6,219 nt of DNA from Lachnospiraceae bacterium (GTDB lineage: Bacteria; Bacillota; Clostridia; Lachnospirales; Lachnospiraceae). The first letter of the stretch is position 1; each line of letters opens with the position of its first letter. The notes beneath the pieces were generated by a model. That model saw only the letters and a program-made list of their open reading frames with translations. It did no database searches and was not told where the DNA came from. A program made the translations under genes and the position numbers. Shown here piece after piece: positions 1-5,958 of the stretch. The stretch spans positions 1 through 6,219 of the forward strand of contig CAAFJI010000201.1 in NCBI GenBank assembly GCA_900763175.1, in the 5' to 3' direction.

Positions 1-3
1 CCT

Positions 4-86
4 GCAGGATTCTCCGCCTGCGGCGGGTCGCTTCAGCGACATCTACCTTTCCGCCGCAGTGCAATCCTGCCCGGTAGGGCTTTTTT
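4..86 (+). ncRNA. Putative structured RNA, 3' end, family not recognised
   Basis: No gene is evident here, but the GC-rich segment folds as nested helices. Outer arm 4-11 (GCAGGATT) pairs exactly with 63-70 (AATCCTGC). Inner arm 19-26 (TGCGGCGG) pairs exactly with 51-58 (CCGCCGCA). Inside lies hairpin 27-31/36-40 (GTCGC, loop TTCA, GCGAC). The unpaired CTACC at 43-47 can pair with GGTAG at 73-77, outside the stems, giving a pseudoknot; the same GGTA is the loop of a terminator-like hairpin (69-72/77-80) followed by T6. This competition between pseudoknot and terminator resembles riboswitch or regulatory RNA logic, but the function is inference. A palindromic repeat element at DNA level is the alternative. 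The fold could begin left of the window. I compared it mentally with common riboswitches, SRP RNA, tmRNA and HDV-like ribozymes and found no match. Confidence 0.45.
69..86 (+). terminator. Short intrinsic terminator of the left-edge transcript
   Basis: GCCC (69-72), loop GGTA (73-76) and GGGC (77-80) form a 4-bp GC-only stem followed immediately by six T (81-86). The stem is short, so its strength is uncertain. It would end a rightward transcript entering from outside the window, facing the convergent codY transcript. Confidence 0.45.
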
Positions 87-129
87 ATGTAATAGGGGAT
101 TCCAACGGAATTTCCTATTGCATAAAAAA
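81..129. repeat. 23-bp inverted repeat with AAC loop
   Basis: Arm 81-103 pairs continuously with arm 107-129 around the loop AAC (104-106). In a rightward transcript all 23 pairs form, three as G-U wobbles (90-120, 97-113, 98-112). In a leftward transcript those three become A-C mismatches. The ends are a T-run on the left and an A-run on the right, the reverse of a normal bidirectional terminator. The T-run doubles as the tail of the 69-86 terminator and the A-run as the tail of the codY terminator. Confidence 0.6.
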
Positions 130-167
130 AGCTGTTTCTCAAACACATTCTGGTCTGAAAAACAGCT
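124..167 (-). terminator. codY intrinsic terminator
   Basis: Read leftward, AGCTGTTT (167 to 160) pairs perfectly with AAACAGCT (137 to 130) across a 22-nt loop. A seven-T run (complement of A 124-130, first base shared with the stem) follows directly. It lies 27 bp past the codY stop codon. The 8-bp stem with T-tail is typical of Rho-independent termination, although the loop is long. Confidence 0.75.
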
Positions 168-193
168 CTTATCCACAGGCTCCACCTGTCCTT

Positions 194-979
194 TTATGCT
201 TTTTTATTTCTCTGTGCCTTAATCTCTTCCAATTCATCAAAGATCACTTCATTGAGGACCTTGATATAAGTTCCCTTCATACCGGAAGAACGAGATTCGA
301 TCACTCCTGCACTTTCAAATTTGCGAAGGGCATTTACGATCACGGATCTGGTAATTCCCACACGGTCTGCGATCTTACTTGCCACAAGGATTCCTTCGTC
401 TCCATCCAGCTCATCGAAAATATGGATGATGGCCTCAAGCTCTGAGAAGGAAAGTGTATTGAATGCAGATTTTACAACCTGTTTCTTACGATCCTCCTCT
501 GCATTTTCTTCATGGACAGCACGCATCATTTCCAGACCCACTACTGTAGTTCCATATTCGCTTACAATAATATCCTCAATATCATAAGGACGATCCTTAC
601 GATACATAAATACGGTTCCCAGACGCTCTCCTGCAATATCTATCGGATTGATGATTCCCTGATAGCTGCTGGATACGTGTTCAAAACCAAGTGTCTGAAG
701 ATTAACATTTTCCTTAGTGGATAAAACTCCTAAGAAACGTTCGTTCAGAAGAGGGTCTACATGACCGCCCACCTCATCTGCTATCAGTTCTTTAATCTCC
801 TCCACGCCAGGGCAGAAGCTGACACCAAGCACCTTTCCTTTCTTACTAAGAACGAGAATGTTTGAACTCAGGGTGTCCATCAGCACCTGACAGATGTCAT
901 TAAATACCACCTTACTGGAACTGCTGTTGTGCAAAAGCTTATTGATTTTTCTTGTTTTATCAAGTAACTGAACGCTCAT
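194..979 (-). CDS. codY: GTP-sensing global transcriptional repressor CodY
   Basis: CodY is a cytoplasmic dimeric repressor of Firmicutes. With branched-chain amino acids and GTP as effectors it represses amino-acid synthesis, transport and other starvation genes. The 261-residue product matches the family length (about 259) and architecture: N-terminal MSVQLLDKTRKINKLL, a GAF-type effector domain including GERLGT (about 117-122) and SEYGTTVVGLE (about 140-150), a linker helix, and a C-terminal winged helix-turn-helix. The recognition region ASKIADRVGITRSVIVNALR (about 200-219), followed by the GVIESR and GMKGTYIKVLN segments, is almost identical to Bacillus CodY. I chose the ATG at 977-979 because AAAGGAGGA (984-992) sits just upstream; an in-frame ATG at 995-997 would add six residues and place that site inside the gene. 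It is downstream of topA but separated by a terminator and a likely private promoter with a CodY box. The effector-binding half is much less conserved than the DNA-binding half. Confidence 0.96.
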   Translation of the reverse strand: MSVQLLDKTRKINKLLHNSSSSKVVFNDICQVLMDTLSSNILVLSKKGKVLGVSFCPGVEEIKELIADEVGGHVDPLLNERFLGVLSTKENVNLQTLGFEHVSSSYQGIINPIDIAGERLGTVFMYRKDRPYDIEDIIVSEYGTTVVGLEMMRAVHEENAEEDRKKQVVKSAFNTLSFSELEAIIHIFDELDGDEGILVASKIADRVGITRSVIVNALRKFESAGVIESRSSGMKGTYIKVLNEVIFDELEEIKAQRNKKA

Positions 980-983
980 TTTG

Positions 984-992
984 TCCTCCTTT
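984..992 (-). promoter_or_regulatory. codY ribosome binding site (decides start)
   Basis: Leftward AAAGGAGGA, a near-perfect anti-16S match, four bases from the ATG at 979 and overlapping the extension that the upstream ATG at 997 would give. It supports the MSVQLL start, which is also the family N-terminus. Confidence 0.85.
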
Positions 993-1026
993 CGCATTTG
1001 TTCCGTATAATTTACATCTTACTCTA

Positions 1027-1055
1027 ATACTACACGTTTTTCGGACTATTTACAA
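1027..1055 (-). promoter_or_regulatory. Candidate sigma-A promoter of codY
   Basis: Read leftward, -35 TTGTAA (1050-1055), a 17-bp spacer and -10 TAGTAT (1027-1032), each 4 of 6 to consensus. An overlapping alternative is TTGAAA (1072-1077), a 17-bp spacer and TGTAAA (1049-1054). Both lie between the topA terminator and codY in AT-rich DNA. Choosing between them by eye is not possible; transcription would start about 40-65 bp upstream of the codY ATG. Confidence 0.45.
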
Positions 1056-1086
1056 GCTATTTTTTACTATTTTTCAATTTTGTTTA

Positions 1087-1101
1087 GCTTTTCTGAAAAT
1101 A
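1087..1101. promoter_or_regulatory. CodY box upstream of the codY promoter
   Basis: GCTTTTCTGAAAATA matches the established CodY-box consensus AATTTTCWGAAAATT at 12 of 15 positions, including an intact TTTTCWGAAAA core. It sits 10 bp upstream of the TTGAAA candidate -35 and about 108 bp before the codY start. The simplest reading is autoregulation by CodY; direction of effect cannot be read from sequence. Confidence 0.65.
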
Positions 1102-1133
1102 TCCCGTTTTTACAACTATTCATCAAACAAAAG

Positions 1134-1158
1134 AAAAAGAAGCCCTTTTTCAGGCTTC
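1134..1158 (-). terminator. topA intrinsic terminator overlapping its stop codon
   Basis: Leftward GAAGCC (1158 to 1153), loop TGAAAAAG, GGCTTC (1144 to 1139), then TTTTTC and further T-rich sequence. The 5' arm is the last topA codons (Glu-Ala) and the stop codon TGA (1152-1150) lies in the loop. It separates topA from codY. Confidence 0.75.
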
Positions 1159-3231
1159 CTTTTCTCCTTCTTTTTCTTTGGATTCCACATATCCGCAGGT
1201 TTCCTGGCTGCATACCAGTTTGTTTCCCTTTTCCACCAAATAACTGCCACAGACCGGGCACTTTTGGTTGGATGGTTTCTGCCAGGACATAAAATCACAT
1301 TCCGGGTTGTCTTCACAGCCGTAATATTTACGGCCTTTCTTCGTCTTTTTCAGTACAACTTCTTTCCCGCATTTTGGGCAGGCAACACCAATCTTCTCAT
1401 AGTAAGGCTTGGTATTTCTGCACTCAGGGAACCCTGGGCAGGCCAGGAATCTTCCATGAGGACCATATTTGATCACCATATGTCGGCCACAATTGTCACA
1501 TACAACATCTGTTACCTCATCCTGGATTTCTACCTTTTCCAGTTCTTCCTGGGCAGCATCCACATCATGCTTCAGATCCGGATAGAAATTACGCACAACG
1601 GTTTTCCACTGAACGGTTCCATTCTCCACGCAGTCCAGAAGGCCTTCCATAGTAGCTGTAAAATTCACATCTACAATACTTGGGAACGCCTGTTTCATAA
1701 TGCTATTTACCACTTCTCCAAGCTCTGTTACATAAAGATTCTTCTGCTCCTTGGAAACATAACGGCGGCTGATGATGGTAGTAATGGTAGGTGCATAAGT
1801 ACTTGGACGTCCGATTCCAAGCTCCTCCATAGTCTTTACCAGGGATGCTTCCGTATAGTGAGCCGGCGGCTGGGTAAAATGCTGTTCTGGTTTCAGTTCT
1901 TTTAACTGCAGCTTCATTCCCTTTGTCAGGCTCTGACTTAATACATTGCCCTTTTTCACATCCTCTTCCTGCATATAAACAGAAAGGAACCCTTCAAAGA
2001 TAACCTTGGAAGCAGATACTGTAAACATATATTCTCCCGCACTTACCTTTACGGAAGTTGTCTCATACTTTGCAGGTGCCATACGGCTTGCCGCAAAGCG
2101 TTTCCAAATCAGCTGGTACAGACGGAACTGGTCTCTTGTAAGAGAATCTTTGATAAGAGCCGGAGTGCGGCTGATATCGGTAGGGCGAATAGCCTCATGG
2201 GCATCCTGGATCTTCTGTCCCTTTTTCACTGTTTTTGCAGACTCTGCCACATATTCTTCTCCATACTGGGTTCCGATATAGGCTCTCGCCGCTGCATCTG
2301 CCTCATCAGAAATACGGACAGAATCGGTACGCAGGTACGTGATCACACCCACCGTACCGCTTCCTTTTACGTCCACACCTTCATAAAGCTGCTGTGCAAG
2401 GCGCATTGTTTTCTGGGTAGAAAAATTCAATGTCTTAGATGCTTCCTGCTGTAACGTACTCGTAGTAAACGGAAGAGGGGCATTTTTGATCCTTTCCCCT
2501 TTCTTTACCTCTGAAATCTCAAATTCTTTGCCCTCAAGCCTGGCAAGAATAGCTTCCATCTCTGCCTTATTACGAATTTCCAGCTTCTTATCTGTTCCAT
2601 AGAACTTGGCTTCCAGAGGCTTCTTCTCCCCTGCTACCTGAAATTCACCAGAAAGGCTCCAGTATTCTTCCGGGATAAAGGAGTTGATCTCATCTTCTCT
2701 GTCACAAATGATGCGAAGGGCAACAGACTGAACACGGCCAGCACTTAAGCCTCTTTTTACTTTTGCCCATAAAAGAGGACTGATGGTATATCCTACCATA
2801 CGATCCAGCATTCTTCTCGCCTGCTGTGCATCTACAAGATTCATGTTCAGGCCTCTTGCGTGCTTCAGGGAATCTTTTACTGCTGTTTTGGTAATCTCAT
2901 TAAATGTGATTCTATGCATTTTATCAGGATTTTCTTTTAATGCCTGCATAAGATGCCAGGAAATTGCCTCTCCTTCACGGTCGGGGTCAGTTGCCAGGTA
3001 GATCCGGTCTGCCTTTTTGGCGGCCTTGCGGAGCTTGGCAAGAAGTTCTCCCTTTCCGCGAATAGTAATGTATTTCGGCTCAAAGTCATTTTCTACATCA
3101 ATGCCAAACTGGCTCTTGGGAAAATCCCGAACATGTCCGTTAGATGCCTCCACATCGTAATTTGCCCCAAGAAATTTCTTTATTGTCTTTACTTTTGCAG
3201 GTGACTCCACTATCACCAGATATTTTGCCAT
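1150..3231 (-). CDS. topA: DNA topoisomerase I (type IA)
   Basis: TopA relaxes negative supercoils by transiently cutting one DNA strand through a 5'-phosphotyrosine link. The 693-residue product is full length for the Firmicute form. The N-terminal TOPRIM domain starts KYLVIVESPAK with catalytic Glu9 and continues to the acidic cluster TDPDREGEAI (Asp82, Asp84, Glu86). The active-site tyrosine is Tyr299 in GVITYLRTDS, followed by Arg301. The conserved segments DAHEAIRPT (about 343-351) and LGIGRPSTYAPTI (about 471-483) are present. The C-terminus has three four-cysteine zinc ribbons: Cys578/581/598/604, Cys618/621/639/645 and Cys658/661/674/679, all intact. The end is lysine/glutamate-rich. 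The ATG at 3231 has AGGAGAAGG (3236-3244) upstream. It lies 93 bp after dprA without an obvious terminator, so cotranscription with dprA is likely; a weak private promoter cannot be excluded. Identification is secure. Confidence 0.98.
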   Translation of the reverse strand: MAKYLVIVESPAKVKTIKKFLGANYDVEASNGHVRDFPKSQFGIDVENDFEPKYITIRGKGELLAKLRKAAKKADRIYLATDPDREGEAISWHLMQALKENPDKMHRITFNEITKTAVKDSLKHARGLNMNLVDAQQARRMLDRMVGYTISPLLWAKVKRGLSAGRVQSVALRIICDREDEINSFIPEEYWSLSGEFQVAGEKKPLEAKFYGTDKKLEIRNKAEMEAILARLEGKEFEISEVKKGERIKNAPLPFTTSTLQQEASKTLNFSTQKTMRLAQQLYEGVDVKGSGTVGVITYLRTDSVRISDEADAAARAYIGTQYGEEYVAESAKTVKKGQKIQDAHEAIRPTDISRTPALIKDSLTRDQFRLYQLIWKRFAASRMAPAKYETTSVKVSAGEYMFTVSASKVIFEGFLSVYMQEEDVKKGNVLSQSLTKGMKLQLKELKPEQHFTQPPAHYTEASLVKTMEELGIGRPSTYAPTITTIISRRYVSKEQKNLYVTELGEVVNSIMKQAFPSIVDVNFTATMEGLLDCVENGTVQWKTVVRNFYPDLKHDVDAAQEELEKVEIQDEVTDVVCDNCGRHMVIKYGPHGRFLACPGFPECRNTKPYYEKIGVACPKCGKEVVLKKTKKGRKYYGCEDNPECDFMSWQKPSNQKCPVCGSYLVEKGNKLVCSQETCGYVESKEKEGEKEA

Positions 3232-3324
3232 ATTACCTTCTCCTACTATATCTTTCTTACACTTTATGGCGATGATATCTGGAATTCCAAAACAACTATA
3301 ACCTTTTTCCTGACATCATCATCT

Positions 3325-4215
3325 CTATGATTTCCATATCCTATAATACTGTCTGCCAGTAGTTCCAACCAGTCCCATTAACTCTAATTCAGCTAGGACC
3401 GCACTGACTTTTGCTGCCGAAAATCCGGTTTTTGCTATCAAAACATCAGGATTTTCAGGTCGTAAATCGAGACAACTATACACCAAATCCAATTCTGGTG
3501 CAAGTCCCAACTTCTTTTTTTCACCATTTCTTTTGTTCTTTTGGGGCTGGATTCCCCATTCCATCAGCATAATTTCCGGACTGTAGGCAATTCCCGCACC
3601 GTCAAAGATAAGTTTATTACAGCCTTTGCTAAGCTCCTCGGTCACAGGACCTGGCAGGGCATAAACACTGTGTCCCTGCTCCAGGGCAAAATTTGCTGTG
3701 ATAAGAGAACCGCTTTGCTCCTTTGCCTCAACCACAAGGACAGCATCGGAAAGTCCGCTGATGATCCTGTTCCTTGCGGGAAACGTCCAGTTCTGTGGTG
3801 GGGTTCCACATGGCAGCTCACTGATGATTCCCCCTCCTTTTTCCAGAATACGCTGATACAGCCATTTGTTGGAAGATGGATAACATACATCCACACCGCT
3901 TCCAAGCACTGCAAAGGTTGGTGTGTCCGCTTCCAGAGCACCTTTATGCCCTTCCGCATCAATTCCCCTGGCAAGGCCGCTGATAATCTGCACTCCATAT
4001 TTTGACATGGTTCTGGCGTAGCGAAAAGCCTGGCACCTTCCGTATGGGCTGCTCATTCTTGCCCCTATAACTGCAGCAGAGGGTCTGGAAGAATCTGGCA
4101 GATTTCCCCTGTAATACAGTTTTTTCGGCATTCCAGGAAGTTTTTTTAATTTCTCCGGAAAATCCGCTGTACCTGCATCTACACATTTAATTCTATATTT
4201 TCTCATTTCTTCCAT
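3325..4215 (-). CDS. dprA: DNA-processing protein DprA (Smf)
   Basis: DprA binds incoming single-stranded DNA during natural transformation and loads RecA; it is also widespread in species not known to be transformable. The 296-residue protein has the DprA Rossmann-like core: AAVIGARMSSPYG (about 47-59), ISGLARGIDAEGHKGAL (about 78-94), AVLGSGVDVCYP (about 102-113), then FPARNRIISGLSDAVLVVEA (about 145-164) and SGSLITANFALEQGHSVYALPG (about 168-189). A C-terminal winged-helix segment (about 240-293) follows a basic, lysine-rich linker (about 225-235). Size is close to Bacillus DprA, so nothing seems missing. The ATG at 4213-4215 is preceded by GGGAGG (4225-4230) at 9 bp; a second in-frame ATG at 4204-4206 is too far from that site. 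It follows comM by 40 bp with no terminator, as expected for a shared transcript of two recombination/transformation genes. Confidence 0.96.
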   Translation of the reverse strand: MEEMRKYRIKCVDAGTADFPEKLKKLPGMPKKLYYRGNLPDSSRPSAAVIGARMSSPYGRCQAFRYARTMSKYGVQIISGLARGIDAEGHKGALEADTPTFAVLGSGVDVCYPSSNKWLYQRILEKGGGIISELPCGTPPQNWTFPARNRIISGLSDAVLVVEAKEQSGSLITANFALEQGHSVYALPGPVTEELSKGCNKLIFDGAGIAYSPEIMLMEWGIQPQKNKRNGEKKKLGLAPELDLVYSCLDLRPENPDVLIAKTGFSAAKVSAVLAELELMGLVGTTGRQYYRIWKS

Positions 4216-4255
4216 AATAAAGTACCTCCCATCTTCTTTTTTTATGAATTAATTC

Positions 4256-5785
4256 TCAGCTTTTGTATTTATTATTGAAGACTCGGTAGGTAAGTGCTTC
4301 TGCAATATGCCTGGCATGGATTTCTTCTGATTCCTCCATATCTGCAATGGTACGGGAAACCTTAAGAATACGGTGATAGGATCTGACACTTAGCTTCATT
4401 TGCTCAAAAGCTTTCCCCGCAATTTTCCTTCCATGTTCTGTAAGGACACAATATTCCTGTATCTGACTTCCGGACAGCTCTCCATTGAAGCAAATAGATT
4501 CCTGCTGGTATCTTTTTTCCTGAATCGATCTTGTTCTTTCTACTCTTTTTTGGATATCGGCAGAGCTTTCTCCCTTTTTTCTTCCACTTATCCTGGAAAA
4601 ATCTACTGGCGGTACTTCTGTGCAAATGTCCATTCTATCCAGAAGAGGCTGGCTGATCTTATGCAGGTAATGGCTGATTTCCCCATCTGTGCACCTGCAG
4701 CGGTTCATGTCCGGATAATAGCCGCAGGGACAGGGATTCATGGCCGCTACCAGAATAAAACCGGCTGGAAATACATAGGTCCCGCTCGCTCTGGAAATCT
4801 GTATTTTCTTGTCCTCCAGAGGCTGACGGAGCACTTCAAGGCTTCTTCTTGAAAATTCCGGCATTTCATCCAGAAAAAGCACGCCTCTGTGAGCGAGAGT
4901 TACATCTCCTGGCCTCGGTATCCGTCCACCTCCTGCCAGAGCCTGCGGGGAACTGGTATGATGTGGGCTGCGAAAGGGCCTTCTGGTTACTAATGGGGAC
5001 TTGGAACTTAACATTCCGGCTATGCTGTAGATTTTGGTAAGCTCCAGGCTTTCCTCAAAGGTGAGAGAGGGCATGATCGTAGGGATTCTCCTTGCCAGCA
5101 TGGTTTTTCCGGTTCCGGGAGGACCAATAAACAAAATATTGTGAAAACCGCTTGCTGCCACTTCTGCCGCTCTTCTGGCACTTTCCTGGCCACAGATATC
5201 CATAAAATCCACATTTTTCTCTTCTGTATCTAAAGGTTCTCCACTTTTGGGAGAATTTCTGCCAACAAAAATTTCCGGACGTTTTAATGCTTCTATCATT
5301 TCCCTCAGATTTTCCACTCCGATTATTTTCATATCTCTTACAATAGCTCCCTCCTCCTGGTTTGCTCTTGGAATGATGCAATATCGGCATCCCAGCTCTC
5401 TTGCACGGATGACTCTTGGCAAAATGCCAGATACACCTCTAACCTCTCCATTCAGGCTGATCTCTCCAACTATCATAATGTCTTTCAGAAGGTCTGATTT
5501 CAAAATGCCGGAAGCAGCCAGCACTGCGGCAGCCACCGGCAGATCAAATCCAGCCCCTTCTTTTCGTAAATCTGCCGGAGCAAGATTCACAGTCACTCTC
5601 TGGGGAGGCAGGCTTATGCCATTGTTCCGCAAAGCTGTGCGCACCCTGTCCTGAGCCTCTTTTACCTGTGCGGATGGATATCCAACCATGATAAAACAAG
5701 GCAGACCATCGCTTACATCTGCCTCTACCTGCACGGGCTCCACTTCCAGCCCGAAAATTGCAGCTGATAATACACTTGCAAACAC
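4256..5785 (-). CDS. comM: ComM/YifB family AAA+ ATPase (Mg-chelatase subunit ChlI-like)
   Basis: ComM proteins are hexameric AAA+ helicases. In Gram-negative transformers they drive branch migration to integrate incoming DNA; in Firmicutes the role is less established, so function here is by family. The 509-residue product has the family's full layout. An N-terminal Lon-S5-like ChlI domain (about 1-170) carries VSDGLPCFIMVGYPSAQVKE and NLAPADLRKEGAGFDLP. A central AAA+ module has Walker A GPPGTGKT (221-228), the RRPFRSPHHTSS segment (about 268-279), Walker B VLFLDE (302-307) and LLDRMD (381-386). A C-terminal Mg-chelatase domain (about 410-505) ends the protein. Four cysteines at 352, 354, 363 and 365 follow MNPCPCG, as is usual in the family. 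Translation starts at GTG (5783-5785), supported by AAAGGA at 5792-5797 and by the MF-S-V-SAA N-terminus of the family. It heads the comM-dprA-topA run, with a good promoter about 145 bp upstream. Confidence 0.94.
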   Translation of the reverse strand: MFASVLSAAIFGLEVEPVQVEADVSDGLPCFIMVGYPSAQVKEAQDRVRTALRNNGISLPPQRVTVNLAPADLRKEGAGFDLPVAAAVLAASGILKSDLLKDIMIVGEISLNGEVRGVSGILPRVIRARELGCRYCIIPRANQEEGAIVRDMKIIGVENLREMIEALKRPEIFVGRNSPKSGEPLDTEEKNVDFMDICGQESARRAAEVAASGFHNILFIGPPGTGKTMLARRIPTIMPSLTFEESLELTKIYSIAGMLSSKSPLVTRRPFRSPHHTSSPQALAGGGRIPRPGDVTLAHRGVLFLDEMPEFSRRSLEVLRQPLEDKKIQISRASGTYVFPAGFILVAAMNPCPCGYYPDMNRCRCTDGEISHYLHKISQPLLDRMDICTEVPPVDFSRISGRKKGESSADIQKRVERTRSIQEKRYQQESICFNGELSGSQIQEYCVLTEHGRKIAGKAFEQMKLSVRSYHRILKVSRTIADMEESEEIHARHIAEALTYRVFNNKYKS

Positions 5786-5791
5786 TTTTTT

Positions 5792-5797
5792 TCCTTT
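5792..5797 (-). promoter_or_regulatory. comM ribosome binding site selecting a GTG start
   Basis: Leftward AAAGGA lies 6 bp before the GTG at 5785, with an all-A spacer. No ATG near the family's N-terminus competes, so the GTG is the likely start; the rarer codon may lower translation. Confidence 0.75.
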
Positions 5798-5851
5798 CTG
5801 CAGACAGAGTTTCCCCGTTTTGACTCTTCTGCTCTTCTCTTGCTCTGGAAT

Positions 5852-5880
5852 AAAAAAGAATGAAGGGTGTTAGAACCCCC
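5852..5880 (-). terminator. Weak hairpin plus T-run in the comM leader
   Basis: Leftward GGGT (5878 to 5875), loop TCTAAC, ACCC (5868 to 5865), extendable by two G-U pairs, then CATTC and a T6 run (5857 to 5852). It lies between the comM promoter and start codon. The short stem and its gap to the T-run make this only a possible attenuator. Confidence 0.25.
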
Positions 5881-5906
5881 AACTTGATATCTGCGAATAT
5901 TAAGAG

Positions 5907-5934
5907 TTGTTAAAAGATATATAAAATTTATTAT
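5907..5934 (+). promoter_or_regulatory. Possible rightward promoter for the HTH gene
   Basis: TTGTTA (5907-5912), a 16-bp spacer and TATTAT (5929-5934, 5 of 6 to consensus) read rightward. It overlaps the -10 of the leftward comM promoter, so the two could not be occupied together. It would leave a leader of about 170 nt before the ATG at 6113, which is long; AT-rich chance matches are possible. Confidence 0.3.
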
Positions 5935-5958
5935 AGCCCATTTTGCTCTGTATTGCAA
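5930..5958 (-). promoter_or_regulatory. Sigma-A promoter of the comM-dprA-topA run
   Basis: Read leftward, -35 TTGCAA (5953-5958), exactly 17 bp, then a perfect -10 TATAAT (5930-5935). Transcription should start near 5923, giving a leader of about 138 nt before the comM GTG. The -35 hexamer is the centre of the 10-bp palindrome at 5951-5960. Confidence 0.7.

Noticed and set aside
1..8. CCTGCAGG palindrome at the window edge as an operator or attachment site
   Set aside because: An 8-bp palindrome at the boundary without its partner context is not informative; part of it is already in the RNA stem.
4..80. HDV-like self-cleaving ribozyme on the leftward strand, suggested by the pseudoknot topology
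   Set aside because: The order of helices is partly similar, but there is no P4 equivalent and no suitable catalytic cytosine before the last P2 strand; the extra hairpin is in the wrong loop.
81..129. Bidirectional intrinsic terminator
   Set aside because: The stem is flanked by T on the left and A on the right, the opposite of what either strand needs; the actual terminators lie on each side of it.
2..445. Rightward open frame from the left edge across the codY terminator and into codY
   Set aside because: It runs antisense to the well-identified codY gene, crosses three hairpins, has no ribosome binding site and resembles no family I know.
735..750. CodY-box-like TTCAGAA within codY
   Set aside because: Only about 10 of 15 positions match, it lies in coding sequence and is explained by the codons.
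980..997. Upstream ATG at 995-997 as the codY start
   Set aside because: It would put the strong AAAGGAGGA site inside the gene and add six residues absent from the family.
952..1905. Long rightward open frame of 317 codons antisense to the end of topA
   Set aside because: It is the complement of the topA zinc-ribbon and domain region; its hydrophobic look comes from reading charged codons in reverse, and topA is intact.
3232..3324. Separate promoter for topA in the dprA-topA gap
   Set aside because: TATAGT and CATAAA sequences are present but none has a convincing -35 at 16-18 bp, so I did not list one.
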